Assembly (NCBI RefSeq): GCF_004634215.1
Contig: NZ_SMMH01000015.1
Coordinates: forward strand, 1 to 64,000
Length of the DNA stretch: 64,000 nucleotides
Direction of reading: 5' to 3'
Origin: Deinococcus fonticola
GTDB lineage: Bacteria; Deinococcota; Deinococci; Deinococcales; Deinococcaceae
The notes below the pieces were generated by a model, which saw only the letters and a program-made list of their open reading frames with translations, had not been told where the DNA came from and searched no databases. Each line of letters begins with the position of its first letter. The first letter of the stretch is position 1. The position numbers and the translations under genes were made by a program. This document shows positions 19,805-31,789 of the stretch, piece after piece.

Positions 19805-20752
19805 ATGACGCGCTCCCGCCAGGGTTCACCGCCCACACTGGCCCAACTCCGCGCCCTGATTGCTGTGGCGGACGCCGGAGGCTTCTGCGAGGCCGCCGCC
19901 GAATTGAACGTGTCCCAGTCGACCCTGAGTGAAGCAGTCGGCAAACTGGAGGACGGCGTGGGCCGCCCATTGCTGCGCCGCACGCCCGCCGGCACGGTAC
20001 TGACGCCAGCTGGGATTCGGGTACTGACGCACGCCCGCACCGCCGTGCAGGCCGCCTGCGACGTGCTGCTGGCCGCGCAGGAGGACGAGGCGTTGTCGGG
20101 AGTGCTGCGGGTCGCGTCCTTCCGCTCGACCGCCACGCACCTGCTGCCGCCCGTGCTGGCAAGATTTCGCGCCCTGCATCCCGGAGTCACAGTGAAGATG
20201 CAGGACGGCGAGGTTGCCGGCGGCGGCGAGGTTCAGGTGCTCAGCGGCCAGGCCGACCTGGCGCTGGTGGTGGCGGACGAGGTGCCGGGCCTGCACCTGA
20301 CGTCCCTGCTGCTCGACGAGTACCTGTTCATTGCCCCGCAGGCGCGCGGCGAGCACCCGGTCACGCTGGCCGAACTGGACGGCCTGCCGCTGCTGCTGCC
20401 GCCCGGCGTCAATTCCTGCAACCGCCGGGTGCGCGGGTTTTTCACCGAGGGGAGATTGCACCTGAACGTCCTGGAGGAACTGGACGAGGACAGCGTCATT
20501 CTGGGCATGGTGGCCCATGGTCTGGGGCACACCATCATGCCCAGGCTGGCGGCCTTTCCCTTCCCGCCGGGCCTGGTGGCCCTTCCGCTGCCCGAACCGC
20601 TTTCGCGTCCGCTGGCGCTGGCCGTGCAACCTCACCGCGCCCACCTGCCGGTTGTGAAGGCATTTACTGAACTGCTGGTGCAGACGCTCCGGGACAGCGC
20701 CGGAGTGACGCTACTGCCCACCAGAACCGGTCAGGTCGCGCACCTGAACTGA
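19805..20752 (+). CDS. LysR family transcriptional regulator
   Basis: 315 residues. The N-terminal winged helix-turn-helix is clear: LAQLRALIAVADAGGFCEAAAELNVSQSTLSEAVGKLED, with RTPAGTVLTPAGIRVL in the wing and linker. A substrate-binding effector domain follows (GVLRVASFRSTATHLLPPVLARF is its usual first strand and helix), ending with LALAVQPHRAHLPVVKAFTELL. CysB/OxyR-type specificity cannot be read. TACAAT ends five bases before the ATG; the upstream in-frame ATG at 19658 would place unrelated sequence before the HTH. Confidence 0.92.
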   Translation: MTRSRQGSPPTLAQLRALIAVADAGGFCEAAAELNVSQSTLSEAVGKLEDGVGRPLLRRTPAGTVLTPAGIRVLTHARTAVQAACDVLLAAQEDEALSGVLRVASFRSTATHLLPPVLARFRALHPGVTVKMQDGEVAGGGEVQVLSGQADLALVVADEVPGLHLTSLLLDEYLFIAPQARGEHPVTLAELDGLPLLLPPGVNSCNRRVRGFFTEGRLHLNVLEELDEDSVILGMVAHGLGHTIMPRLAAFPFPPGLVALPLPEPLSRPLALAVQPHRAHLPVVKAFTELLVQTLRDSAGVTLLPTRTGQVAHLN

Positions 20753-20815
20753 GCCGGGCCGCTTTCCTCTGGCATGGTGGGCTAAGCGTCATGGCTGACC
20801 CCATTGCTCATCTGC

Positions 20816-20821
20816 TACACT
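20816..20821 (+). promoter_or_regulatory. -10 box of the cysS leader transcript
   Basis: TACACT, followed by six bases and then the ATG of the ten-codon leader ORF, so the transcript is predicted to start at or next to that ATG. The -35 region is weak. Confidence 0.65.
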
Positions 20822-20827
20822 CCGCTC

Positions 20828-20860
20828 ATGTACGCGCTGTGTTGCCTTCCCCTGCGGTAA
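20828..20860 (+). CDS. cysS leader peptide [10 protein letters not shown]
   Basis: A ten-codon ORF (ATG TAC GCG CTG TGT TGC CTT CCC CTG CGG TAA) lying between a -10 box and an intrinsic terminator that precedes cysS. Tandem Cys codons at positions 5-6 in a ten-residue peptide are strongly non-random, because Cys is among the rarest residues here. By analogy with amino-acid operon attenuators, ribosome stalling on Cys codons when charged tRNA-Cys is scarce would prevent terminator formation. Confidence 0.8.
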   Translation: MYALCCLPLR

Positions 20861-20873
20861 GCGACGCCTGCCT

Positions 20874-20914
20874 GCCGCGCCTTTCCCTTGTGGACTCGGC
20901 GCGGCTTTCTTTTT
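20874..20914 (+). terminator. Attenuator terminator between the Cys leader peptide and cysS
   Basis: GCCGCGCC (20874-20881) pairs with GGCGCGGC (20898-20905), followed by TTTCTTTTT. It ends 16 bases before the cysS ATG, so transcripts must read through it. A competing pair, TGCGG (20853-20857) with CCGCG (20875-20879, one wobble), would occupy the left arm and overlaps the end of the leader ORF. Confidence 0.8.
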
Positions 20915-20930
20915 GCCCTCAAGGAGCCTT

Positions 20931-22400
<1,470 letters not shown>

Positions 22401-22489
22401 GCCGCCTGGCTTTTTCGCTCAATCTGGTCGCACGAACGCGAGGGTTCGGTCGTCTTCCCGACTGAACTGTCCGTGGTCTTCTCTGTAAA

Positions 22490-22527
22490 CGGCGCACCGA
22501 ACGGGCTTCGGGTGCGCCGAACTTTTC
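22490..22527. terminator. Bidirectional terminator between cysS and amylosucrase
   Basis: CGGCGCACC / GGTGCGCCG, nine perfect pairs with a 12-base loop, followed on the plus strand by AACTTTTCT. The two flanking genes converge here. Confidence 0.7.
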
Positions 22528-22542
22528 TGTCCTGCGAGGGCT

Positions 22543-24450
<1,908 letters not shown>

Positions 24451-24559
24451 GACCCAGCATAAGCCCAGACTGGGAGCGTTTCCACGCGTTCGGGAATTCG
24501 GAGGACATCGGTTCTGAGCGCACCCGCAGCCGTGTTGGGGCCGGCAGGGCTGTCGCCCC

Positions 24560-25351
24560 TCAGTCCAGTTCGGCCTCACCCAGCAGCTTTTGCAGGCCGT
24601 TCAGGTCGAGGGGGCTCAGCACGGCCGCCAACCTCTCCGCGAAGTTTGGGGGCGCTCCGGGGAGCCGGGCCGCGATCAGGGCCGCGCCCTTCTCGTTCAG
24701 CAGCCATGTTTCATGAATGGCGCACAGTTCCTGAATGAACGCCATCGCGGCCTGGTACGCGCAGCCCCCGGCGTAATGCAGGTCGTCTTTCTTCAGCCCC
24801 TTCTGACCCGCTGCCAGCCAGAACCCCTTCTGCCACCCGTAATGCTGGCGCAGCGCCAGCGACAGCGCGGGCGGGTAACTTTTCACCTGCCGCTTCAATT
24901 CGGCCAGCTGGCCCGAAGCGTCCTCGAGGATGACGCAACTTGCCAGTTCGGCCGCGTAGTGGTGCGCGTGAATGCCGTGCGGGTGGCCCGGCTGGGTGTA
25001 CAGCGCCACCTGGCCGGCCAGGGCGTCCTGCACGCTTTGCTGCACGCGCCCGAGGTCGCGGTAAATGAAATCGACGCGCTGTCCGCGCACCGTCAACCAC
25101 GCCCCGCCGTCCACCCACGGCCCCCAGCCGCCGATAGGACTCGCCTGCGCCATACCGCTGTCATCCAGGCGCTGACACAGGGCGTCGAGGGCCGCCAGGT
25201 CGAAGCTTCCCTGGTAAGCCAGACTCAGGTCGAGGTCGGATTCCGGCGTGGCGGTTCCGGTGGCGTAGGAACCGCCCAGGGCCACGCCCAGCACGCCGGG
25301 AAGGTGGGCGAGTTGGGCGGCCAGTTCGTGGGCCAGGGCAGGTAGGGTCAT
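24560..25351 (-). CDS. Nucleotidyltransferase domain protein
   Basis: 263 residues. The N-terminal third shows the polymerase-beta-like nucleotidyltransferase signature [23 protein letters not shown] (GGS plus DxD metal ligands, about residues 25-43) and RVDFIYRD with the third acidic residue. The rest is helical. Related proteins transfer nucleotides to small molecules such as aminoglycosides; the target here is unknown. TAAACT ends six bases before the ATG (leaderless). Confidence 0.8.
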   Translation of the reverse strand: MTLPALAHELAAQLAHLPGVLGVALGGSYATGTATPESDLDLSLAYQGSFDLAALDALCQRLDDSGMAQASPIGGWGPWVDGGAWLTVRGQRVDFIYRDLGRVQQSVQDALAGQVALYTQPGHPHGIHAHHYAAELASCVILEDASGQLAELKRQVKSYPPALSLALRQHYGWQKGFWLAAGQKGLKKDDLHYAGGCAYQAAMAFIQELCAIHETWLLNEKGAALIAARLPGAPPNFAERLAAVLSPLDLNGLQKLLGEAELD

Positions 25352-25366
25352 ACCCGCAGTTTATCG

Positions 25367-25382
25367 CTGACCGTCCGGTCAG
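25367..25382 (+). promoter_or_regulatory. Palindrome CTGACCG-TC-CGGTCAG
   Basis: Perfect seven-base arms with a two-base centre, in the divergent region between the nucleotidyltransferase gene and the HsmA-family gene. Placed just upstream of the nucleotidyltransferase -10 box (25363-25358 on the minus strand), so it could be an operator for either gene. Confidence 0.4.
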
Positions 25383-25396
25383 TCGGAACACTTCTC

Positions 25397-25425
25397 TTGT
25401 TTCCTTACTTACCGATCGGTAAATT
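25397..25425 (+). promoter_or_regulatory. HsmA-family gene promoter with TetR-like operator
   Basis: TTGTTT (25397-25402), 17 bases, TAAATT (25420-25425). The perfect palindrome TTACCGATCGGTAA (25409-25422) covers the spacer and first bases of the -10 box. Its form is that of TetR-family operators. No TetR gene is in the window. Confidence 0.6.
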
Positions 25426-25431
25426 ACCCCC

Positions 25432-25821
25432 ATGACCACCCAGTTGCTCTTTGCGATCATTGCCATGACCACCGCCCTGATCTCCTACAGCATCGGCGTA
25501 TGGGGCGAAAAACGCGCCGGAACCATCTGGCCCCTGCACCTGGCCGCCTTCTGGTTCGGCCTGATCTGCGACACCACCGGCACCGAAATGATGCGCCGCA
25601 TCGCGCTGGAAAGTGGCGGCGGGGGCCTGAACCTCCACTCCGCGCTGGGCGCCCTGGCCCTGCTGCTGATGGCCGTGCACGCCGTCTGGGCCACCCTCAC
25701 CTACTTTAAAAACGACGTGCAGGCCATGCAGACCTTCCACCGCTTCAGCCTCAGCGTCTGGAGCTTATGGCTCGTTCCCTTTGTCAGCGGGCTGATCCTG
25801 GCCAATCTGCGCCACGCCTGA
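25432..25821 (+). CDS. HsmA (TIGR03987) family membrane protein
   Basis: 129 residues with four predicted membrane helices. Family-like segments: IIAMTTALISYSIGVWGEKRAG, HLAAFWFGLICDTTGT, NLHSALGALALLLMAVHAVWATLTYFK and FHRFSLSVWSLWLVPFVSGL. The family is widespread, commonly a four-helix protein of uncertain function. TAAATT ends six bases before the ATG and a TetR-like palindrome covers the promoter, so it is probably repressed and inducible. Its 3' end overlaps the opposing VOC remnant. Confidence 0.8.
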   Translation: MTTQLLFAIIAMTTALISYSIGVWGEKRAGTIWPLHLAAFWFGLICDTTGTEMMRRIALESGGGGLNLHSALGALALLLMAVHAVWATLTYFKNDVQAMQTFHRFSLSVWSLWLVPFVSGLILANLRHA

Positions 25822-25987
25822 GGGCGTCAACCACGCCGGCAGCCCCTCCACCTGAATCACGCAGAACCTGTTCCCGTCCGGGTCGGCCAGCACCACGAAG
25901 TCCGCGCCGGGCGGGTACTTCCAGTCCACACCCGGTGGCGCGCGGCAAGTCCCGCACCCCCCACACGACAGAACCGATGTGCAACAT
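25765..25987 (-). pseudogene. Degraded VOC (glyoxalase-like) protein
   Basis: Two pieces of a vicinal-oxygen-chelate protein survive in different frames. The first is MLHIGSVVWGVRDLPRA, a typical N-terminus. The second, in another frame, is GVDWKYPPGADFVVLADPDGNRFCVIQV, a typical C-terminus. The central part, normally some 70-80 residues, is missing, so an internal deletion with frame change is the simplest explanation. The reading frame after the second piece runs into the oppositely oriented HsmA-family gene. Confidence 0.65.
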
Positions 25988-26026
25988 GCCCGCAGTGTTC
26001 TACGTGACCCGTTATTCTGAGGGGCG

Positions 26027-27526
26027 ATGACTAAGGATTCCGGGAAGCAGGACTCAGGCAAGCAGGACAAGAAGGCCCAGCAGTACGGCGTCACGCCGCA
26101 GAGCGTGGACTTTAACGACTGGTACAACGAAGTGGTGAAAAAGGCCGACCTGGCCGACAACAGCCCGGTGGCGGGCGCGATGGTCGTAAAACCCTACGGC
26201 AGCGCCCTGTGGGAAAATATTCAGCGCTGGCTGGACGACCGTTTCAAGGCGACCGGGCACGAGTCGCTGGTGTTCCCGACACTGATTCCCATGAGCTTCA
26301 TCATGAAGGAAGCCGATCACGTGGAGGGCTTCGCGCCGGAGCTGTTTACCGTGAACAAGATCGGCACCGAGGAACTGGCCGAGCCTTACGTCATGCGCCC
26401 GACCTCCGAGACGATCATCGGGCACATGTGGAGCGGCTGGCTCAACAGTTACCGCGACCTGCCGTTCCTGCATTACCAGTGGGGCAGCGTGTTCCGCGCC
26501 GAGCTGCGCACCAAGGCATTTTTGCGCACGTCCGAGTTCTACTGGCACGAGGGCCACACCGCGCACGCCGCCGAGGACGAGGCCCGCGCCGAGGTGCGCA
26601 CGATCCTCGACCTGTACCACGAGTTCTGCCGTGACGTGCTGGCCCTGCCGGTGGTACGTGGCGAGAAAACCGCGTCCGAGCGCTTTGCCGGGGCGGTCAG
26701 CACCTTTTCCATCGAGGGCATGATGCGCGACGGCAAAGCCCTGCAAAGCGGCACCAGCCATTACCTGGGTCAGAACTTCAGCCGGGCCTTCGACGTGAAG
26801 TTCCAGACCCGCGAACAGAAAGAGGAATTTGCGCACACCACCAGCTGGGCCATTTCCAGCCGCATTATCGGCGCCATCATCATGACGCACGGCGACGACT
26901 TCGGCCTGATGATGCCCCCCCGCATCGCCCCCATTCAGGTCGTGATCATTCCCGTGGGTCGCAAGGACAACTTCGACGAGATGGTGGCCGAGGGCGAGAA
27001 GCTGGCCGCCGAACTCCGTGCCCAGGGTCTGCGCGTGAAGGTGGACAAACGCGACGGCGTGACGAACGGCTTCAAGTACAACGACTGGGAACTCAAGGGC
27101 GTGCCGGTGCGCGTGGAACTCGGCCCGCGCGATCTGGAACAGGGCGTCGTCGTCGTGAAAAACCGGAACAGCAGCGACAAGGAAACCCTGGCCCGCGCCG
27201 AAGCGGTCGGCGGTATGCCCGCCCGCCTGGACACCATTCACGACTGGCTGCTGCGGCGCGCCACCGACTACCTGCTGGAACACACCGTCGAGGCCGACGA
27301 CTACGACACCTTCAAGCAGAAAATCGAGGAAGGCAACTGGGTGCGTTCCTACCACTGCGGGAGCGCCGCCTGCGAGGCCGGCATCAAGGAAGACACCAAG
27401 GCCACCACCCGCAACGTCCCCCTCGACGATGCCGAATTCTTCAACGAGCAGGGCAGCGGCAAGTGCGTGAAGTGCGGAATGGACAGCGCTTACGGCAAAC
27501 GCGTGATCTTCGGACGGCAGTACTGA
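26027..27526 (+). CDS. proS: Prolyl-tRNA synthetase, archaeal/eukaryotic type
   Basis: 499 residues. Class II synthetase lacking the bacterial editing insertion. Motif 2 region [36 protein letters not shown], and motif 3-like [21 protein letters not shown] are clear, then the anticodon-binding domain ([12 protein letters not shown]), and the C-terminal zinc-binding domain with CGSAACE and [15 protein letters not shown] ending in Tyr, diagnostic of the archaeal-type enzyme found in Deinococcus-Thermus. TATTCT and GAGGGG precede the ATG. No Pro-rich leader ORF was found upstream. Confidence 0.97.
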   Translation: MTKDSGKQDSGKQDKKAQQYGVTPQSVDFNDWYNEVVKKADLADNSPVAGAMVVKPYGSALWENIQRWLDDRFKATGHESLVFPTLIPMSFIMKEADHVEGFAPELFTVNKIGTEELAEPYVMRPTSETIIGHMWSGWLNSYRDLPFLHYQWGSVFRAELRTKAFLRTSEFYWHEGHTAHAAEDEARAEVRTILDLYHEFCRDVLALPVVRGEKTASERFAGAVSTFSIEGMMRDGKALQSGTSHYLGQNFSRAFDVKFQTREQKEEFAHTTSWAISSRIIGAIIMTHGDDFGLMMPPRIAPIQVVIIPVGRKDNFDEMVAEGEKLAAELRAQGLRVKVDKRDGVTNGFKYNDWELKGVPVRVELGPRDLEQGVVVVKNRNSSDKETLARAEAVGGMPARLDTIHDWLLRRATDYLLEHTVEADDYDTFKQKIEEGNWVRSYHCGSAACEAGIKEDTKATTRNVPLDDAEFFNEQGSGKCVKCGMDSAYGKRVIFGRQY

Positions 27527-27574
27527 GCCCAGCGATCTTAGGCCCAGCAGGAAGGAAGGTGGCTTAATACAACG

Positions 27575-27609
27575 AACCGCCCTGGCACCCGCCGGGGCGG
27601 TTTGCTTTT
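27575..27609 (+). terminator. proS terminator
   Basis: AACCGCCC / GGGCGGTT with a 12-base loop, followed by TGCTTTT. The T-run merges into the -10 box of the next, leaderless gene. Confidence 0.75.
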
Positions 27610-27619
27610 ACAGTGGGGC

Positions 27620-28099
27620 ATGCCAACGGAATTCCCAGCCAACGCGGACGACGCCCTGCGCCAACACCTGCGGGCGCTGCTCACCGAAGCTCAGGCTCAC
27701 ATCACGTTGGATGACGTGCTGACGGGGTTTCCGCTGGAGCGCATCAACGAGCGGGTTCACGGTCTGCCTTACTCGGCATTCGAGCTGCTGTGGCACCTGC
27801 GTTTCGCCCAGCGCGACATCCTGAATTTTATCCGGGATGACGCCTACACCCACCTGAACTGGCCGGACGATTACTGGCCGCACCGGGACGGCAGCGCGCA
27901 GGACTGGCAAGGCGAGATTCAGGCTTTCCGGCAGGATCTGGCGGCTCTGCTCGAACTGCTGAGGAGTCCGGACATCGACCTGTTCGCGGTGGTGCCCAAT
28001 GGCAAGGATCAGACCTGGCTGCGCGAGTTTCTGCTGGTGGCCGATCACAATGCCTACCATGTCGGGCAACTGGCCCTGCTGAAACGACTCCTGGACTGA
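27620..28099 (+). CDS. DinB family protein
   Basis: 159 residues, a four-helix bundle of the DinB/YfiT type, often metal-dependent; many Deinococcus paralogues exist. Candidate metal histidines: H in LLWHLRFAQRDI and the pair in LLVADHNAYHVGQLALL. A DinB member may act as a thiol-S-transferase, but the substrate cannot be read here. Start at 27620 is supported by TACAGT ending five bases upstream; the in-frame start at 27602 would lie in the proS terminator. Confidence 0.88.
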   Translation: MPTEFPANADDALRQHLRALLTEAQAHITLDDVLTGFPLERINERVHGLPYSAFELLWHLRFAQRDILNFIRDDAYTHLNWPDDYWPHRDGSAQDWQGEIQAFRQDLAALLELLRSPDIDLFAVVPNGKDQTWLREFLLVADHNAYHVGQLALLKRLLD

Positions 28100-28118
28100 A
28101 TCTGCTGGTCTGAGGCAG

Positions 28119-28139
28119 CGGGGCAATTCCGCCGCCCCG
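28119..28139. terminator. Hairpin between convergent DinB and App1-like genes
   Basis: CGGGGC / GCCCCG with a nine-base loop and no T-run; terminator function is possible but not shown. Confidence 0.3.
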
Positions 28140-28140
28140 T

Positions 28141-29238
28141 TCACGTTTCGTAGGTGCGGGCCACACTGGTCAGCACGCTGCGGAACTCCAGCGGGGTGAT
28201 CAGGCCCATGGACATGGCGTGACTGGCGGCGTTCAGGCTGTCGCCCGCCAGCACCAGGTCGGCGCCGGCTTTCCTGACTTCCTCGCGGAGCTTCAGCACA
28301 CTCTCGTCGCGGTGCGCCTCGTTCACGTCGCGGATGTACACGGCCAGCACGCGCCCCGGATGCTGGCGCACGACTTCCGCGTAGATCTCCGGGTCTTTCT
28401 CGCCGCTGTCACCCACCAGCACGAACGGCAGATCGGGGAACCTCTGGAAAATCTGCTCGATGACGCCGTGCTTGTACCCACCGTGGCCCTTGAGCAGGTC
28501 GGCCCCCCAGTTGCGCAGGAACAGGGGCCCCAGCGGAATACGGCGGTAATCCAGAAACTGCCACAGCAGGTCGAAGAAATTCCAGGGGCTGCTGGACACG
28601 TAGAAAATCGGGTTACGTTCTTGATTCTCGCGGGTCAGGGCGCGGTACAGAGCACCCACCCCGGCGAAGGGACTGCGCGTGCGGGCGTTGCCGGTCAGGA
28701 CGGTGCTCAGCATGCGCGGCACGCTGGTCACGTCCGACTGGATCACCGTGTCGTCCAGATCACTGATGATGCCGAACCTGGCCCGATCCACAATCTGCAC
28801 GCGGGCGCGGCTGGAGGTGCCCTCGCGCCCGTGGATGCTGAGGGTCGCGTCGTGCCACCCGCCCGGCAGGGGCACGGCGGGCTGGAACTTCAGGGTGAAA
28901 AACCCGTCCAGATCGCTGACGGCGCTGGCGTTCAGGCCGTCCAGAATGGCCGTGACCTTCACGCCTCCCACCTCGCGGCTGAACAGTCGGCGCATGATGT
29001 TCCTGAAGTTGCGCCAGCGCGGGTCGCCTTTCTGCGCGGGCCGCATGTCGCGCGGAAGAAGCACGCGCCCGCTCAGCTCCACATTGGTGGGCGTGCCCCA
29101 GCCCACGTACATTTGCAGAATCAGTTTGCCTTTCAGGCGCCGGGGCTGAATGAACTGGCTGAAGGCCCGGTCGGCCAGGCTGAGGCCGCGCTCGAGCAGG
29201 GGAAGGGCGGCCTTGAAGACCTGTTTGGCAGGGTTCAC
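28141..29238 (-). CDS. App1-type phosphatase domain (DUF2183) protein
   Basis: 365 residues. The C-terminal half matches the catalytic domain of App1-like phosphatidate phosphatases: [16 protein letters not shown] (HAD nucleophile DxDxT/V), [35 protein letters not shown] (second acidic motif). The N-terminal half is a beta-rich domain. Probable cytosolic lipid-phosphate or related phosphatase; no membrane segment seen. GTG start with TACACT ending six bases upstream. Confidence 0.9.
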   Translation of the reverse strand: MNPAKQVFKAALPLLERGLSLADRAFSQFIQPRRLKGKLILQMYVGWGTPTNVELSGRVLLPRDMRPAQKGDPRWRNFRNIMRRLFSREVGGVKVTAILDGLNASAVSDLDGFFTLKFQPAVPLPGGWHDATLSIHGREGTSSRARVQIVDRARFGIISDLDDTVIQSDVTSVPRMLSTVLTGNARTRSPFAGVGALYRALTRENQERNPIFYVSSSPWNFFDLLWQFLDYRRIPLGPLFLRNWGADLLKGHGGYKHGVIEQIFQRFPDLPFVLVGDSGEKDPEIYAEVVRQHPGRVLAVYIRDVNEAHRDESVLKLREEVRKAGADLVLAGDSLNAASHAMSMGLITPLEFRSVLTSVARTYET

Positions 29239-29360
29239 CCGCCCAGTGTAAAGCGGCTCCCGCGCCCAATTTTGGCGGTTCCGTTAGGCTCCTGTTGATC
29301 TTTGCGGGTATCGGGCTGGCCTGAACGGTGCCGCCCTGAAGAGGTGAAGATAACGGCCTT

Positions 29361-30155
29361 TCAGCGGGCCGGGCCGCCGTGCCCGTACCGGCGGCGAATG
29401 ACGAAGCGGGACACGATCAGGTCGCCCAGGCCGGGGGCCACGGCGTCCAGCAGGGCCAGCGCGCGGTAGGCGCGGGGCACGATCACCTCACGGCGCGGGC
29501 GCAGCAGCACCTCGGCCACGGCGTGGGCCACGACCTCCGGGCCGGGCATGGGCAGGCGGGCGCCGGCGGTCATCTCGCTTTTCACGAAGCCCGGCGCGAT
29601 CAGGCTGACGTGAAGGCCACTGCCCAGCACTTCGCGCCGCAGCGCCAGCGAAAAGCCCCTGATGCCGAATTTGCTGGCGCTGTACAGGCCGTTGGTGGCG
29701 GAGCGCCCGGCCACCGAGCCGATGTTCACGATGTGCCCGCTGCCCCGCGCCTGCATCTGCGGCAGCACCAGGCGCGTCATCTCGATGGGCGCTTCCAGGT
29801 TGACGCGCAGCACGCGCAGCGGATCCGGGTCGTCCCACCACCAGCCGCGCTCCACCGTGACGCCGGCGTTGTTGATCAGCACGTCCACCCGCCCGAAGTG
29901 CGCCTGGGTGCGCTCCAGCAGGTGTCGGCGGCCCTCGTCGCTGGTCAGGTCGGTGGGTACGGCCAGGACGCGGCTGCCGCTGGGGTCGAGTTCGCGGGCC
30001 AGGGCGTGCAGCCGCTCGGCGCGGCGGGCCGCCAGCACCAGGGCGTACTGGCGCGCCGCGAGTTCCCGAGCAGTGGCCTCGCCGATGCCGCTGCTCGCGC
30101 CGGTCAGCACGATCACGGGCCGCACGGAAGGGGAGGGGGGGAGGGTGCCGGTCAT
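29361..30155 (-). CDS. SDR family oxidoreductase
   Basis: 264 residues. TGASSGIG at about 18-25, an Arg-rich segment after strand 2 (AARRAERL) that favours [29 protein letters not shown] with Ser-Tyr-Lys, and a C-terminal extension [25 protein letters not shown], common in DltE/YqjQ-like membrane-associated SDRs. TAGCAT ends six bases before the ATG. Substrate unknown. Confidence 0.9.
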   Translation of the reverse strand: MTGTLPPSPSVRPVIVLTGASSGIGEATARELAARQYALVLAARRAERLHALARELDPSGSRVLAVPTDLTSDEGRRHLLERTQAHFGRVDVLINNAGVTVERGWWWDDPDPLRVLRVNLEAPIEMTRLVLPQMQARGSGHIVNIGSVAGRSATNGLYSASKFGIRGFSLALRREVLGSGLHVSLIAPGFVKSEMTAGARLPMPGPEVVAHAVAEVLLRPRREVIVPRAYRALALLDAVAPGLGDLIVSRFVIRRRYGHGGPAR

Positions 30156-30217
30156 GACGTGATGCTACCCCCACCCGCCTCTCAGGTGCCCGTCAGCGTG
30201 GGACGGGAAACTGGGGC

Positions 30218-31522
30218 GTGCGCCAAACTTCCTTGCTGCTGTCCCTGGCCCTCCTGCTGCCGCTGGCCCTGGGCCAGACCATCCAGACTCAGACTGTGCC
30301 GCCCATTCCTGCCACGCCCCAGACGACGAATACATCCCCCAGGACTTCATTCCCGGCGACCTCATCCCCGGCCACTGGCCCGATCACGCCGCCGACCGCC
30401 TTGCCGGAGATCGCGCCTGTCAGCGCCCCCACGCCCCGCCCCGCGCCGCCCCGGCTGCAACCCATCCAGCCTGTCCCGGTGGCGCCCAGCGCTTCACTCA
30501 ACCCCCCGACGCAGGGCGCCGCAGGCCGCGTGCCGACCGACCCGCTGTACCCGCAGCAGTGGGACATGGCGGCCATTCGTGTGCCGCAGGCCTGGGCGCT
30601 GCTGGGGGGGCAGGCGCAGACGCCAGTCACGGTCGCTGTGCTGGACACCGGATTCATTCTCACGCCGGAACTGGGGACGCGGCTGGTGAACGGCTTCGAT
30701 TTCGTGTCCAGTGCCGCCCGCGCTGGAGACGGCGACGGTCGTGACGCCGACGCGCGGGGCAGCGGCCCCAATGCCTACCACGCCGAGGTGGTCAGCAACA
30801 TCATCGCGGCGGCGCACGACGCCCAGGGTATGGCCGGCATCAACCCGCAGGCGCGGGTGGTGGCCGTGCGTGTGGCGGGCGTGGACGGCCTGATCGACCC
30901 GGTCGACCTGATCGACGGAATGCGCTGGGCGGCGGGCCTCAGCGTGCCGGGCACGCCGGTCAACCGTTTTCCGGCCAGGGTGCTGAACCTCAGCCTGTAC
31001 GCCGATTTCATTCCGCTGACCGGCTGTGACCCGCGCATTCAGAAGGCCGTCGACGAGGTGACGGCGCGGGGCGTGCTGGTGGTGGTGGGGGCCGGCAACG
31101 ACGACGCGGACGCGCGCGGGTACTCGCCCGCCGGGTGCCGCAACGTCCTGACCGTGACCAGTGTGGACGCCGGCGCCCGGCGCCCCGCCTACGCCAACTG
31201 GGGCCTGAACGTGAACCTGGCGGCGCACGGCGGCGACAGCGGACAGCGCCTGACCCTCAGCAGCACGCTGGTTCCCTCTGGGGTTATGACGCCCGAGGGC
31301 GGCACCAGCCTGGCCGCGCCGCACGTGACCGGGGTGGCGAGCCTGATCCTGTCGCTGCGGCCGAAGCTTTCGCCCGCGCAGGTGAAAAATATGCTGCTGC
31401 TCTCGGCGAGCCCTTTTGCGGGTGGGCGCTGCGACCCGGACACCCGCAAAACCTGCGGGCGCGGGGTGCTGAACGCCGAGGCGGCCCTGAAACGGGCACT
31501 GGCGTCCAATCTCGGGAAATAA
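30218..31522 (+). CDS. Secreted S8 (subtilisin-like) serine protease
   Basis: 434 residues. Signal peptide [15 protein letters not shown], then about 80 residues rich in Pro/Thr, then the protease domain: VAVLDTGF with the catalytic Asp, oxyanion GAGNDD, and [16 protein letters not shown] with the catalytic Ser. The His motif is degenerate: [11 protein letters not shown] instead of GHGTHVAG, though a His is present. The C-terminus has a Cys pair ([15 protein letters not shown]). GTG start; the preceding GAAACT ending five bases before it is a weak -10 box. Confidence 0.88.
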   Translation: MRQTSLLLSLALLLPLALGQTIQTQTVPPIPATPQTTNTSPRTSFPATSSPATGPITPPTALPEIAPVSAPTPRPAPPRLQPIQPVPVAPSASLNPPTQGAAGRVPTDPLYPQQWDMAAIRVPQAWALLGGQAQTPVTVAVLDTGFILTPELGTRLVNGFDFVSSAARAGDGDGRDADARGSGPNAYHAEVVSNIIAAAHDAQGMAGINPQARVVAVRVAGVDGLIDPVDLIDGMRWAAGLSVPGTPVNRFPARVLNLSLYADFIPLTGCDPRIQKAVDEVTARGVLVVVGAGNDDADARGYSPAGCRNVLTVTSVDAGARRPAYANWGLNVNLAAHGGDSGQRLTLSSTLVPSGVMTPEGGTSLAAPHVTGVASLILSLRPKLSPAQVKNMLLLSASPFAGGRCDPDTRKTCGRGVLNAEAALKRALASNLGK

Positions 31523-31555
31523 TTTGCGTCAGGCTGGGGGCATGAGGACTTCAGC

Positions 31556-31726
31556 ATGAATACGCCGGCCTGGCGGGTGTGGCTGACCACCGCGCTGGTG
31601 TGCGGCTGGGGCATCCTGACCATCCGTTTCGTGCAGAAAGCAGAGTGGCCCTTCGCGCTGCTTTGCGGCCTGATGCTGCTCGTGAATGGCGTAACGTTGT
31701 GGCGGTTGACCCGCACCAGGCGTTGA
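31556..31726 (+). CDS. Small two-helix membrane protein
   Basis: 56 residues, starting [19 protein letters not shown]. Two hydrophobic segments ([15 protein letters not shown] and [17 protein letters not shown]) flank a short basic/acidic loop, and the end TRTRR is positive-inside. GAGGA lies seven bases before the ATG. Sits 33 bases past the S8 protease stop on the same strand. Family not recognised. Confidence 0.6.
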   Translation: MNTPAWRVWLTTALVCGWGILTIRFVQKAEWPFALLCGLMLLVNGVTLWRLTRTRR

Positions 31727-31789
31727 CCCCTGCCCCCGATAGACCCGTTTTGCCCGGCCTTTTCTCCCGGATTCTTTCACGGAGGTTTC

